A stretch of DNA of 64,000 nt from Dyadobacter sp. CY345 (GCF_021502725.1 NZ_JAKFFS010000003.1:248001-312000); one strand, 5' to 3'. Counted from the stretch's first letter, positions 1 through 8,670 are shown. Notes: a model not told the origin generated them from the letters alone. A program made the numbers and translations.

Positions 1-1720
1 CTTCCATAGACGGATCCTGGAAAATAACATAAGGAGGCAAATCCTTTTCTTTTGCAACTTTTTTACGAAGTGCTTTCAGCATACCTAAAAGCGCCTCATC
101 GTATGCATGCGCACTACCGCCGGCTACGGAATCTGCACTGTCATCTTCAACTTTTACCTCTTCTTCTTCGAAGTTATGGTCTTTGTGAAGCGTTACAGGA
201 TAAGGATCATTGATGTAATTAAGCCCTTTTTCACCAATCTTGATAATACCGTAATTTTCAAGATCTTTTTCAAGATAATTCAAAATTACCAGTTGACGGA
301 TTGTCGAGAGCCAGTATTCACGCGACTCATTCATTTCCAGCCCTTTGCCAAAAACATCCAGCTTGTCATGCTCATAACTGCGGACATACTGATTATCTGT
401 CGCCGTGATCAGATCAGTAATATGATCTCCGTCAAAACGCTGCTCAGTCAATTGAACTGCACGAAGAACCAGTACGACCTCCTCCTGAACTTTTCTTTTC
501 TCCGTCGGTTTCAGACAATTGTCACAGAAGCCGCAATCCTTATCAAGATACTCTCCAAAATAACTTAAAAGCTGTCTTCTGCGGCAAACACCCAAAGTCG
601 AATAAGCTACCATTTCATTTAACAAATGGCGTGCGTTGTCTCGTTCGGTAACCGTTTTGTCTTTATTGAATTTTTCCAGCTTTTGAATATCGTCGTAGCT
701 GTAAAACATCAGACAGTTACCTTCCAGACCATCACGTCCGGCGCGGCCCGTTTCCTGATAGTATCCTTCCAGCGATTTTGGCACATCATAGTGAATCACA
801 AAACGAACATCCGGCTTATCAATCCCCATTCCAAAGGCAATTGTGGCAACGATTACGTCTACTTCTTCATTCAAAAACGCATCCTGATTAGCCATACGCG
901 TGTTGCTGTCCAGTCCGGCGTGGTATGGAAGTGCTTTTACGTCATTAACAGAGAGCAGTTCGGCAATTTCCTCAACTGTTTTGCGGCTCAAACAATATAC
1001 GATACCAGACTTACCCTTGTTGTTGCGGACATATCGGATAAGTTGTTTCTTGGTATCTTTTTTTGCGCGTATTTCGTAATAAAGATTTTTACGGTTAAAA
1101 GAGGATTTAAAGGTTTCAGCTTCCTCCATTTGCAGGTTTTTGCGGATATCCTGCTGAACTTTGGGCGTAGCGGTAGCCGTCAAAGCGATAATTGGAAGAT
1201 TACCGATATTCTCAATAATACCGTAAATGCGGCGGTATTCCGGCCGGAAATCATGCCCCCATTCGGAAATACAGTGCGCTTCATCAATTGCGACAAAAGA
1301 TATTTTTACTCTTTTCAGAAATTCCAGATTCTCTTCTTTCGTCAAAGATTCGGGCGCTATGTAAAGCAACTTCAGACTACCGTCTAATGCGTCATTTTTT
1401 ACGCGGGTCATTTCCGCCTTCGTCAGCGTCGAATTTAAGAATTGCGCGTTAATACCAAACGCAGTCAATTGATCGACCTGATTTTTCATCAGCGCAATAA
1501 GTGGTGATATAACAATGGTCATACCATCCGTAACCAGTGCAGGCAACTGGTAGCAAAGCGATTTTCCTGCTCCGGTTGGCATAATAACAAATGTATTTTT
1601 GCCTAACAGGATGTTTTGAATTATTACTTCTTGCTCTCCCCGGAACTGACTGTAACCAAATATTTCTTTGAGTCTTTCTTTTAACGTGTCTAAAACGACA
1701 TTATCAACCTGCTTTACCAT
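1..1720 (-). CDS. recQ: ATP-dependent DNA helicase RecQ (3' end outside window)
   Basis: Superfamily 2 DNA helicase that unwinds DNA 3'-5' in recombination and repair. The reading frame is open from an ATG at 1720 to the window edge, about 573 codons. Visible parts are a Walker A TGAGKS (residues 49-54), a DEAH box in VAIDEAHC (about residue 146), the helicase C domain with a QETGRAGRDG motif, and the full RecQ zinc cluster C-x16-C-x2-C-x2-C (about residues 376-398). The last residues in the window look like the start of an HRDC domain, so roughly the last 100-150 residues are missing. It is divergent from kdsD with a 93-nt spacer. This is the canonical RecQ; a second, divergent RecQ lies near 58 kb. 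Confidence 0.95.
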   Translation of the reverse strand, partial: MVKQVDNVVLDTLKERLKEIFGYSQFRGEQEVIIQNILLGKNTFVIMPTGAGKSLCYQLPALVTDGMTIVISPLIALMKNQVDQLTAFGINAQFLNSTLTKAEMTRVKNDALDGSLKLLYIAPESLTKEENLEFLKRVKISFVAIDEAHCISEWGHDFRPEYRRIYGIIENIGNLPIIALTATATPKVQQDIRKNLQMEEAETFKSSFNRKNLYYEIRAKKDTKKQLIRYVRNNKGKSGIVYCLSRKTVEEIAELLSVNDVKALPYHAGLDSNTRMANQDAFLNEEVDVIVATIAFGMGIDKPDVRFVIHYDVPKSLEGYYQETGRAGRDGLEGNCLMFYSYDDIQKLEKFNKDKTVTERDNARHLLNEMVAYSTLGVCRRRQLLSYFGEYLDKDCGFCDNCLKPTEKRKVQEEVVLVLRAVQLTEQRFDGDHITDLITATDNQYVRSYEHDKLDVFGKGLEMNESREYWLSTIRQLVILNYLEKDLENYGIIKIGEKGLNYINDPYPVTLHKDHNFEEEEVKVEDDSADSVAGGSAHAYDEALLGMLKALRKKVAKEKDLPPYVIFQDPSME

Positions 1721-1754
1721 ACTTTGTCAACAAAATGGATATCCCAAAGTTCTC

Positions 1755-1762
1755 TATCTTTG
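1755..1762 (+). promoter_or_regulatory. Putative -7 box for kdsD
   Basis: TATCTTTG fits the Bacteroidota sigma-A -7 consensus TAnnTTTG and lies 51 nt before the kdsD start. No clear TTG -33 element is seen at the usual spacing. Confidence 0.4.
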
Positions 1763-1813
1763 CCTTTGATCTTAATAATTGGAATTCGTTCTCAATAAAA
1801 CTGTAATTCAGAT

Positions 1814-2788
1814 TTGAAATTAATAAAAAATATTCAGTCCATCGCAAAGAATGTGATACTGCAGGAAGCTATTGCTTTACAGAATCTTGTTGAAAGGATT
1901 GATGAAGAATTTGAAAAGTGCGTATATGCCATTTTAAATTCGGGAGGCAGGGTCGTAGTTTCCGGAATCGGGAAGAGTGCAATTGTGGGCCAGAAGATCG
2001 TGGCAACCTTGAATTCGACGGGAACTCCTGCATTATTTATGCATGCGGCAGACGCAATTCATGGCGATTTAGGCATGATTCAGGATAATGATGTGGTGAT
2101 GGTTTTGTCAAAAAGCGGAGATACGCCTGAAATAAAAGTTCTGGTTCCGTTACTTAAAAGAACAGGAGTGCCGATTATCGCGATGGTAAGTAACAAAGAT
2201 TCATATCTTGCCCAGCATTCACAGTTTGTGTTGAACGCTCACGCGCCAGTTGAGGCCGATTCCCATAACCTGGCACCGACAACGAGTACGACCGTTTCTA
2301 TGGCACTGGGTGATGCGCTCGCGATCTGCCTGCTGGAAGCGAGAGGTTTCACACGCCAGGATTTCGCCCGATATCATCCGGGAGGAGCTTTGGGGAAAAG
2401 GCTTTATCTGAAAGTTTGTGACATCTATCCCAACAATACGCTTCCGATTGTGGATGAAAATGCTTCTCTGAAACAGGTTATTATGGAAATTACTTCAAAA
2501 AGACTTGGAGTGACTGCCGTAAATAATGCCGAAGGGAAAATGGCGGGAATTATTACCGATGGAGATTTACGTCGAATGTTAAATCAACATGCAGGAGAGG
2601 AATTACTGCATCTGCGGGCTTGCGATATCATGACGGCTTCTCCTATTTGTGTTGATCCGGAAGATTTCGCGGTCACAGCTTTGGAAATTATGCAGTCAAG
2701 GAGTATCACGCATGTCGTTGTTGTTGAAGCAAATATCGTAAAAGGTTTTGTTCACTTACACGATTTGTTGAGAGAAGGATTAGTTTGA
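1814..2788 (+). CDS. kdsD: KpsF/GutQ family arabinose-5-phosphate isomerase
   Basis: Predicted to interconvert ribulose 5-phosphate and arabinose 5-phosphate, the first step of Kdo synthesis for lipopolysaccharide. The 324 residues match the family length. There is an N-terminal SIS domain (about 35-170) with VVVSGIGKSAIVGQK and the SKSGDTPE sugar-phosphate motif, then ARYHPGGALGKRL and two CBS domains (about 205-265 and 270-324). The start is a TTG, because no in-frame ATG precedes the conserved N-terminal region. It ends just before a strong hairpin and is probably monocistronic. Other sugar-phosphate substrates of the family cannot be excluded, but the SIS-CBS-CBS architecture supports KdsD. 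Confidence 0.9.
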   Translation: MKLIKNIQSIAKNVILQEAIALQNLVERIDEEFEKCVYAILNSGGRVVVSGIGKSAIVGQKIVATLNSTGTPALFMHAADAIHGDLGMIQDNDVVMVLSKSGDTPEIKVLVPLLKRTGVPIIAMVSNKDSYLAQHSQFVLNAHAPVEADSHNLAPTTSTTVSMALGDALAICLLEARGFTRQDFARYHPGGALGKRLYLKVCDIYPNNTLPIVDENASLKQVIMEITSKRLGVTAVNNAEGKMAGIITDGDLRRMLNQHAGEELLHLRACDIMTASPICVDPEDFAVTALEIMQSRSITHVVVVEANIVKGFVHLHDLLREGLV

Positions 2789-2808
2789 TTGAAGAATATG
2801 ATTATGCA

Positions 2809-2856
2809 AAAAAGGGTTTGAGACTGAAAGTTTAACTTTCATTTCAAACCCTTTTA
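2809..2856. terminator. Bidirectional hairpin terminator between kdsD and DUF4293 gene
   Basis: A long stem (AAAAGGGTTTG on the left, CAAACCCTTTT on the right, with inner CTGAAAG/CTTTCA pairing) with A-run and T-run flanks lies between the convergent ends of kdsD and the DUF4293 gene. Confidence 0.8.
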
Positions 2857-2875
2857 TTTATTGCTAAATGCAGAA

Positions 2876-3352
2876 TTATCTCAATCTGTTCGACTGCTGA
2901 ACTGTCTTTTCGTCTTTACGGATATAACGGTTAGCCATTACGTTGGCCAACATTGCTGCCACAAGTCCGTAAAAGCCAATGGTATAGTCGCCCGGGATTT
3001 GCGGATCAAATAATTTCGCTGCTTTGTAAAAAGTAAGATAAACGACTAAACCCAGCAAAGTGCTCATCAGAATTGAATTAACTGCGCATAAAGCAGATTG
3101 CAATACACGGTTGCGAAATTTGATCAGGGCGAAGGCCGCTACTCCCGCGATAACGATGGCAAGAATAAGTAAATAGAGCGCAGAGTCAATATTAGACTGA
3201 ACCGGATTAAGCTGGTGCGTAAGTTTAAGTGCGGTAAGGGAAGCCTGTTGTTCTCCGCCGACCGCTATTTTAGTCCAGACCGGAAATGATACAAAAACGC
3301 CCATTCCGATTATTGTAATGGCCAAAAAAATAGATTGAATACGTTGCAACAT
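2876..3352 (-). CDS. DUF4293 family membrane protein
   Basis: Small integral membrane protein of 158 residues with four predicted transmembrane helices (about 7-27, 58-78, 87-110 and 125-145). The N-terminal MLQRIQSIFL and the overall layout match DUF4293, a family of unknown function found in Bacteroidota. It starts at the ATG at 3352, 37 nt after a TAATTTTG -7 box, and lies convergent to kdsD. It sits beside rimO in the same direction but an 84-nt gap and its own promoter-like box suggest separate transcription. No catalytic residues are evident. Confidence 0.8.
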   Translation of the reverse strand: MLQRIQSIFLAITIIGMGVFVSFPVWTKIAVGGEQQASLTALKLTHQLNPVQSNIDSALYLLILAIVIAGVAAFALIKFRNRVLQSALCAVNSILMSTLLGLVVYLTFYKAAKLFDPQIPGDYTIGFYGLVAAMLANVMANRYIRKDEKTVQQSNRLR

Positions 3353-3388
3353 GATTTGAAATTATTATTGTTTTGCGGTTGTACTGGA

Positions 3389-3396
3389 CAAAATTA
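3389..3396 (-). promoter_or_regulatory. Putative -7 box for DUF4293 gene
   Basis: On the minus strand this reads TAATTTTG, a match to TAnnTTTG, 37 nt before the start codon at 3352. Confidence 0.4.
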
Positions 3397-3436
3397 GTAA
3401 AGACGCAGATTTTGAAAAATTTTGAAAAAAGAATAA

Positions 3437-4747
3437 TTATACAACCACATCTCCATACAAATCAAACTCCTCCGCAGCATTGATTTTTACATGGGCAAAA
3501 TCACCCAAACGAACATACTGACTGGCTGAAACGAGAACTTCATTGTCAACTTCCGGAGAGTCAAATTCTGTCCGGCCAATGAAATGTCCCCCTTCTTTGC
3601 GGTCAAAAAGAACTTTGTAGGTATTTCCAATCTTCTGCTGGTTCAATTCCTGAGAAATTCCCTGCTGAAGCTCCATGATCGTGTCCGCACGTTCCTGTTT
3701 GATTTCTGTCGGTATATCATCAGGCATTGTGTAAGAATGCGTATTGTCTTCGTGTGAATACTGGAATGCACCCAGGCGGTCGAAACGCATTTTTTCAACA
3801 AACTCATAAGTTTCGTCAAAATGGGCTTCTGTTTCTCCGGGATGGCCGACAATTAAAGTTGTACGTAAAGCAATTCCAGGCACCTTATCGCGGATAATAT
3901 TGATCAGATCTTCCGTTTTTTCACGCGTGATACCTCTGCGCATGGATTTCAAAATCTCCGAAGAGCCTGCCTGCAAAGGCATATCCAGATATTTGCAAAT
4001 GTTGCTGCGTTCGTTCATAACGTCAAGAACGTCCATCGGGAAACCGGCAGGATATGCATATTGCAATCTAATCCACTCAATGCCTTCCACATCAGAAAGC
4101 TGAGCCATCAGATCAGATAAATTTCTCTTTCTGTAAATATCCAGACCATAATAGGTAAGATCCTGAGCGATCAGGATTAATTCTTTCGTACCACGTTTGG
4201 CCAATGATTTTGCTTCTTTTACCAATTCCTCAATGGGACGGGAAACGTGCCCGCCACGCATAATTGGAATAGCACAAAAACTGCACGGGCGGTCACAGCC
4301 TTCTGCAATTTTCATGTAAGCGTAATGTGTAGGCGTTGTAAGCAAACGTTCGCCAACCAGCTCGTGTTTGTAATCAGCCTTTAAGGTTTTAAGCAGGCGA
4401 GGAAGTTCATTTGTTCCAAACCAGGCGTCTACGGTAGGAATTTCTACTGAAAGTTCATCTTTATAACGGTGAGATAAACAACCTGTAACATATACTTTAT
4501 CTACAATTCCGGCTGCTTTTGCGTCTGCGTAACGAAGGATTGTATTAATGGATTCTTCCTTGGCATTATCAATAAAACCGCAGGTATTGATCACTACAAT
4601 CTGGGAATTATCCTTTTTTGATTCGTGCGTTACATCAAATCCATTTCCCTTTAACTGAGTATATAAGACTTCCGAATCAACCAGGTTTTTTGAACAACCC
4701 AGCGTGACGATATTTACTTTATTTGTACGTATTCCTTTGGTTTTCAT
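3437..4747 (-). CDS. rimO: Ribosomal protein S12 methylthiotransferase RimO
   Basis: Radical SAM enzyme that methylthiolates the conserved aspartate of ribosomal protein S12. The 436-residue length is normal. The N-terminal MTTase domain has its three iron-sulfur cysteines in VTLGCSKN, VINTCGFI and VTGCLS. The radical SAM cluster motif CDRPCSFC lies at about residues 150-157, and a TRAM domain closes the protein. The SxxxNxVDSE-type start and lack of tRNA-binding features favour RimO over MiaB. It starts at the ATG at 4747 and ends 84 nt before the DUF4293 gene. Confidence 0.95.
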   Translation of the reverse strand: MKTKGIRTNKVNIVTLGCSKNLVDSEVLYTQLKGNGFDVTHESKKDNSQIVVINTCGFIDNAKEESINTILRYADAKAAGIVDKVYVTGCLSHRYKDELSVEIPTVDAWFGTNELPRLLKTLKADYKHELVGERLLTTPTHYAYMKIAEGCDRPCSFCAIPIMRGGHVSRPIEELVKEAKSLAKRGTKELILIAQDLTYYGLDIYRKRNLSDLMAQLSDVEGIEWIRLQYAYPAGFPMDVLDVMNERSNICKYLDMPLQAGSSEILKSMRRGITREKTEDLINIIRDKVPGIALRTTLIVGHPGETEAHFDETYEFVEKMRFDRLGAFQYSHEDNTHSYTMPDDIPTEIKQERADTIMELQQGISQELNQQKIGNTYKVLFDRKEGGHFIGRTEFDSPEVDNEVLVSASQYVRLGDFAHVKINAAEEFDLYGDVVV

Positions 4748-4898
4748 AGGATGTAGCCATCGGCGGTTAGCTTTTAGCTATTAATTTTTATTGAATAGAT
4801 ATTCATCAAACCACCGGAAGTCAGAAAAGTTTCCTGTGAAGTAGTTGATAATGAACGGTCAAACGGGGTGCAAAGTTCGTGAAAAATTGAATAGCAAT

Positions 4899-4916
4899 TT
4901 CTATCGGGCGATAGAA
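4899..4916 (-). terminator. Small palindrome downstream of toxin gene
   Basis: TTCTATCG/CGATAGAA arms around a GG centre, 36 nt after the ParE-type toxin stop. The loop is too tight for a full stem and the T-run is poor, so this could be a weak terminator or an operator. Confidence 0.3.
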
Positions 4917-4951
4917 TAGTTTTAATTTGAGAATTATTAATTCCAGAGATG

Positions 4952-5284
4952 CTATAATTTGATTTTTCGAGTTGCCTTTATTGCGGAAATGCTTCTGCTG
5001 GAATGGATAATATTTAACACTTCAACTCTGATAAGTGTAATTTTATATATAACCAAATAACTGCCGCGTCGTATATTTCTATATTTTTTTGACTTAGTTG
5101 TTAAATATCTGCATTCTGGATGATGTAGGTAATTTCTGGAGAGATCCTGAATTTGAAAATTAAATTCATCTAGAAAGACACTGGCGGAAGCAAAAGAAAA
5201 TGTTTCAATACCGTAGACGAATATTTCTTCTAAGCTTAGCAATGACTGCTTACTCATTACTACTTCGAGTATTTCGTCTTCCAC
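4952..5284 (-). CDS. RelE/ParE family toxin
   Basis: Protein of 110 residues resembling ParE/RelE plasmid-stabilisation toxins. It has the N-terminal helix signature SKQSLLSLEEIFVYGIE and the late strand segment RRGSYLVIYKI followed by VEVLNIIHSSRS. ParE members poison gyrase and RelE members cut mRNA; the sequence does not settle which. It overlaps the upstream antitoxin by 25 nt, typical of a toxin-antitoxin operon. An alternative ATG at 5257 would remove the first nine residues, but those residues align with the family's first beta strand, so the longer start is kept. Confidence 0.8.
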   Translation of the reverse strand: MEDEILEVVMSKQSLLSLEEIFVYGIETFSFASASVFLDEFNFQIQDLSRNYLHHPECRYLTTKSKKYRNIRRGSYLVIYKITLIRVEVLNIIHSSRSISAIKATRKIKL

Positions 5285-5424
5285 CTTTCAATTTTCTGAT
5301 TGACTTCTTGTGAAGTGTGAAAAGGACCATTTTCAGACTCTTTAATCATAGTTTTTATTTCCTGATCACTCATTGGAGCACCTGGAATTACAAGACTATT
5401 TTTTGAAGTTTTTAATTTTCCCAT
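5260..5424 (-). CDS. Small antitoxin of ParE-type pair
   Basis: Reading the minus strand from the ATG at 5424 gives 54 codons ending in TAG at 5260. The product has a hydrophobic start (NSLVIPGAPMSDQEIKTMI), a SENGPFHTSQEV segment and a basic C-terminal helix IERWKTK. This resembles the short antitoxins that precede ParE toxins in Bacteroidota. The 25-nt overlap with the toxin frame supports translational coupling. It presumably neutralises the toxin by direct binding; DNA-binding autoregulation is not evident from the sequence. Confidence 0.75.
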   Translation of the reverse strand: MGKLKTSKNSLVIPGAPMSDQEIKTMIKESENGPFHTSQEVNQKIERWKTKYSK

Positions 5425-5479
5425 AATCAAATGTAGAAATTAAGTCTGTTTGAAACAAATTTTTTGCCGGGTGATATAA

Positions 5480-6118
5480 TTAAACAAATGATCCAGATTT
5501 TATTAATGGAAATCGCTTTTCAGTAAACTTGACAAGAATTTTCTTAAAGTATTCTCGTATTGCCCAAGTGCCTGGTACCCGATCGGTGAGAATAAATGAT
5601 TCTCCATTTTTTAGGGAATAAATAGAATATCCAAATTGTATTTTACCACCGCTACTGATGACCTCAATGTGTTTAATATCGCCCTCACCGAGGGTATAAA
5701 TTTTCTCAGGAAAATCGATTTCGACAATTTTACTCTCAGGGTAATAAATGAGTTTAATATTTTTAGTGCGATACCAGTAATTTATATCCAGATAGAGATA
5801 AAATGACGGAAGACTTAGAAAGAGCAAGGAAATAAAAATAATTGAAGCGGAATTTCTCCAGTCAAATAGATAAACCGAAGTAGTGAAAGTATCCGGGACT
5901 TTACTAAGTAGGTATAGCCCTCCAAGACCAATGTAGTAGAAAAAGAGATTGTCAAACTTGGTAAAATACTGAAAAGCACTTATCTCGTAAGACCGGGAAA
6001 TTTTTAAGGGGGAGTATTTCCCAACAGTATTCTCGGAATATCTCAGAAGTTGCCAGATCGCCCAGCCAAATATTCCGAAAAATATAGAGATAAGCAGCAA
6101 TGAATCCGTCTTGTTCAT
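5480..6118 (-). CDS. Uncharacterised membrane protein
   Basis: Not assigned to a named family. The 212-residue product has hydrophobic segments at about residues 6-25, 60-72 and 90-113, then a soluble C-terminal half with beta-rich character (KLIYYPESKIVEIDF, ISSGGKIQFGYSIYSL) reminiscent of a PH-like membrane-associated fold. The ATG at 6118 is preferred to an upstream TTG at 6151 because it directly precedes the first membrane helix. It lies between the toxin-antitoxin pair and ftsY with no sign of co-transcription. Base composition is AT-rich, like the neighbouring toxin locus. Confidence 0.6.
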   Translation of the reverse strand: MNKTDSLLLISIFFGIFGWAIWQLLRYSENTVGKYSPLKISRSYEISAFQYFTKFDNLFFYYIGLGGLYLLSKVPDTFTTSVYLFDWRNSASIIFISLLFLSLPSFYLYLDINYWYRTKNIKLIYYPESKIVEIDFPEKIYTLGEGDIKHIEVISSGGKIQFGYSIYSLKNGESFILTDRVPGTWAIREYFKKILVKFTEKRFPLIKSGSFV

Positions 6119-6223
6119 AACAACAGCGTTATCTGATGAACGATCGTCCAAAATAACGTTTTACTTGTTATGAAAAAAGCTTCAAAGGAATGGAGTAACT
6201 TTAAACGCTATCGGTGGTTAAAA

Positions 6224-7183
6224 TCAGATTTTCTTGAACAAAGAATCAACAAATTCACTTCGGTCAAAAACCTGCAAATCTTCCATTTTTTCGCCAACTC
6301 CGATATATTTGATTGGAATCTTGAATTCGTCAGAAATTCCAATAACTACGCCACCTTTCGCTGTACCATCTAGTTTGGTAATAGCCAGCGCAGAGATCTC
6401 AGCAACTTTTGTAAACTCACGAGCCTGAATTACAGCATTTTGCCCTGTACTTCCATCCAATACAAGTAAAACTTCATGTGGAGAATCAGGAATAATTTTC
6501 TGCATCACGCGCTTGATTTTCGACAGCTCGTTCATCAGATTGACTTTCGTGTGTAATCTTCCGGCTGTGTCAATAATAATAACATCAGCCTTAATTTCCA
6601 TACCACGTTTCAGTGCATCATATGCAACAGCAGATGGATCCGTATTCATTCCATGATCGATTACCGGAACGTCAACGCGTTTACCCCAAAGCTTTAATTG
6701 TTCAACAGCCGCAGCACGAAAAGTATCGGCAGCGCCCAAAACAACTTTATGCCCGCGCGAGTGAAACTGATGCGCCAGCTTTCCGATCGTAGTTGTTTTT
6801 CCAACGCCATTAACACCGACCACCATAATCACATAAGGTTTTGGCAAATGTTCTGTTTCAAAACTATCAGTTACGTCAACCGATTTATTTTCTGTCAGAA
6901 GTGAAGCGATTTCTTCACGTAAAATAATATCCAGCTCAGCGGTTGTCGCATACTTATCTCTCGCAACGCGCTCCTCGATACGTTTGATAATTTTTACTGT
7001 CGTTTCAACACCTACATCAGAACTTACAAGAATATCTTCCAGTTCATCAAGCACATCTTCGTCAATTGTCGTTTTTCCAACGATTGCACGTGAAAGTTTG
7101 CCGAAAAAACTGTCTTTGGTTTTTTCAAGACCCTTATCAAGCGTCTCCTTTTTTTCTTTTGAAAAAAACCCAAATAAACTCAT
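6224..7183 (-). CDS. ftsY: Signal recognition particle receptor FtsY
   Basis: GTPase that docks SRP-ribosome complexes at the membrane for co-translational insertion. The 319 residues comprise a short N domain (no long acidic A domain, common in Bacteroidota) and a complete SRP-type GTPase domain. G1 is GVNGVGKTTT (about 127), followed by the SRP motifs LGAADTFRAAA, DTAGRLHT and TKLDGTAKGG, and the closing GVGEKMEDLQVFD. It starts at the ATG at 7183 with a TACTTTTG box 40 nt upstream, after a hairpin that separates it from the DUF4295/rpmG pair. Confidence 0.95.
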   Translation of the reverse strand: MSLFGFFSKEKKETLDKGLEKTKDSFFGKLSRAIVGKTTIDEDVLDELEDILVSSDVGVETTVKIIKRIEERVARDKYATTAELDIILREEIASLLTENKSVDVTDSFETEHLPKPYVIMVVGVNGVGKTTTIGKLAHQFHSRGHKVVLGAADTFRAAAVEQLKLWGKRVDVPVIDHGMNTDPSAVAYDALKRGMEIKADVIIIDTAGRLHTKVNLMNELSKIKRVMQKIIPDSPHEVLLVLDGSTGQNAVIQAREFTKVAEISALAITKLDGTAKGGVVIGISDEFKIPIKYIGVGEKMEDLQVFDRSEFVDSLFKKI

Positions 7184-7223
7184 AATCAGATGTATAGGTT
7201 AAAATCTAATATTTTTAGTATGC

Positions 7224-7231
7224 CAAAAGTA
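7224..7231 (-). promoter_or_regulatory. Putative -7 box for ftsY
   Basis: TACTTTTG on the minus strand fits TAnnTTTG and lies 40 nt before the ftsY start. Confidence 0.4.
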
Positions 7232-7276
7232 TCATATTACTCCCGCATGAATGTTTTTAGAACCCAAAAATAAAAC

Positions 7277-7300
7277 AAAAAAGTCCCTCGTGGGACTTTT
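7277..7300 (-). terminator. Hairpin between DUF4295 gene and ftsY
   Basis: AAAAGTCCC, a TCGT loop, then GGGACTTTT: a compact symmetric terminator 46 nt after the DUF4295 stop. It can work on either strand but is placed to end the rpmG-DUF4295 transcript. Confidence 0.75.
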
Positions 7301-7345
7301 CGGGCAATCTATATTAAAACCTTCGTAAACATAAGGAACGAAACC

Positions 7346-7498
7346 TTAGTTTTTAAGGGCACCTTGTACACCTTCTACGGGTACCATTTCTTCTTTGAAG
7401 GTCCAGGCTCCTGTTTTTGGAGACTTCACGGCTTTAATCACTTTGGCAAATGATTTACCGCCTTCTTTTTTCAGGGTAGCAACTACTTTCTTTGCCAT
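7346..7498 (-). CDS. DUF4295 small basic protein
   Basis: A 50-codon gene read from the ATG at 7498 to TAA at 7346. The product begins MAKKVVATLKKEGGKSFAKV and ends VEGVQGALKN. This matches DUF4295, a short lysine-rich family found in Bacteroidota next to rpmG and often regarded as ribosome-associated; that function is inferred from context only. It lies 92 nt after rpmG on the same strand and is followed by a hairpin terminator, so the two probably form one ribosomal transcript. Confidence 0.85.
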   Translation of the reverse strand: MAKKVVATLKKEGGKSFAKVIKAVKSPKTGAWTFKEEMVPVEGVQGALKN

Positions 7499-7590
7499 GT
7501 CTGTATATAGTTAATATGTTATTGTATATATTAAATGCTATTGTAATTACGACATATTGCCAACGTTAAGCCAGCAAAAATATAAAGTAA

Positions 7591-7773
7591 TTACTTAATC
7601 TCTTTATGAAGAGTATAACGTCTTAGGAAAGAATTGAATTTTTTCAATTCCATACGACCAGGCGTATTTTTCCGATTTTTTGTCGTTATGTAACGTGACA
7701 TTCCTGGTACACCCGTAGTCTTTTGCTCGGTGCATTCCAATATAACCTGTACTCTATTACCTTTCTTAGCCAT
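7591..7773 (-). CDS. rpmG: 50S ribosomal protein L33
   Basis: Large-subunit ribosomal protein of 60 residues, with the L33 signatures [37 protein letters not shown] and a YTLHKEIK tail. It has a single cysteine, so it is the zinc-free (C-minus) form. The ATG at 7773 follows a TACTTTTG box by 29 nt. In many Bacteroidota rpmB (L28) precedes rpmG, but no L28 frame lies upstream here; the next 277 nt are AT-rich and empty. Confidence 0.95.
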   Translation of the reverse strand: MAKKGNRVQVILECTEQKTTGVPGMSRYITTKNRKNTPGRMELKKFNSFLRRYTLHKEIK

Positions 7774-7802
7774 TACTTTACATCGTTTTACAAATAGGAC
7801 TG

Positions 7803-7810
7803 CAAAAGTA
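7803..7810 (-). promoter_or_regulatory. Putative -7 box for rpmG
   Basis: TACTTTTG followed by GCA on the minus strand is a good TAnnTTTG match, 29 nt before rpmG. The 240 nt beyond it, up to the cytochrome gene, are AT-rich with no other feature seen. Confidence 0.5.
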
Positions 7811-8050
7811 AGAAGATTTCATATTATTTAAAAAACTTATTTCAAATAAAATTTAGATAAATAATAAATTTAAAGAATTTCTTCATCTTGAAAATTATTT
7901 AACTTGTTGATTTACAAAATGTTGAATTGTATATTAAATTTGGGTCATTTCACGATTTATAATATAAACTAGGAAAATCTGCCGCAAACTTGCTTTCTTC
8001 GTGTAGAGATTATGCGTGAAAATCGATAATCGGGCGGAATTACTTTAAAT

Positions 8051-8605
8051 ATGTTTAAAAAAATGGCACTTAAAAAATGTACTTCTCTGGCAGTTATCGC
8101 CATAGCTACATCAATTTGGATCGGCTGTTCTTCGAAGGAAGATAAAGCCCAGTATGATACTTTTTATGGCTCAGGTAGCAAAGCACGTGAAGAATCGGCT
8201 CTAACCGCTCTTCAAGCTGAAAGAAAAAATGCTCTTGAAAAGCCGGCGACCGAAGAAACGAAACCTGCTGCAAGCGCTGACTCTTCAAAGGCTGCTCCTG
8301 CTGCGGATACTGCATCTTCGGCCCCTGTTGCGGCGGCAAAACCTGCCGGACGGAAAGCGGTTCCAGCAGAGGTTTCAGCTTTGCTTAATAAACATGCCTG
8401 CTTAGCTTGTCATAATCCTTATGATAAAGTGATCGGACCTGCTTATGCAGAGGTAGCAAAAAAGAATTATTCAGTGGAGCAGATTATAGAACTGGTTCAT
8501 GCTCCAAAACCTGAGCACTGGCCTGGTTACCCGCCAATGGCACCTATGTCGCATGTTCCAAAAGCAGATATTGCGATCATCGCGACGTGGATCAATACGC
8601 TGTAA
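8051..8605 (+). CDS. Lipoprotein c-type cytochrome
   Basis: Small monohaem cytochrome anchored by lipid. The 184 residues begin with a lipoprotein signal ending IWIGC (lipidated Cys26). A charged and Ala/Pro-rich flexible linker (about 27-105) leads to a class I cytochrome domain with haem motif CLACH at 117-121. A likely axial methionine is in PPMAPM near 162-166. It is probably an electron carrier tethered in the periplasm; its partner is unknown and no oxidase genes are adjacent. A strong hairpin follows the gene. Confidence 0.85.
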   Translation: MFKKMALKKCTSLAVIAIATSIWIGCSSKEDKAQYDTFYGSGSKAREESALTALQAERKNALEKPATEETKPAASADSSKAAPAADTASSAPVAAAKPAGRKAVPAEVSALLNKHACLACHNPYDKVIGPAYAEVAKKNYSVEQIIELVHAPKPEHWPGYPPMAPMSHVPKADIAIIATWINTL

Positions 8606-8631
8606 GTTTGAGATTAGGGAGTTTAACATAG

Positions 8632-8669
8632 AAAAAACGGGTCGTTCATATGCTGGACGGCCCGTTTTT
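8632..8669 (+). terminator. Rho-independent terminator after cytochrome gene
   Basis: AAAAAACGGG with TCGT pairs with ACGG-CCCGTTTTT around an internal loop; it ends in a T-run and abuts a TATCTTTG box. Confidence 0.75.
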
Positions 8670-8670
8670 G

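Noticed and set aside
107..1387. Two long plus-strand frames opposite recQ
   Set aside because: They overlap the clear recQ coding sequence in antisense and their products lack recognisable domains; codon constraint on the opposite strand explains them.
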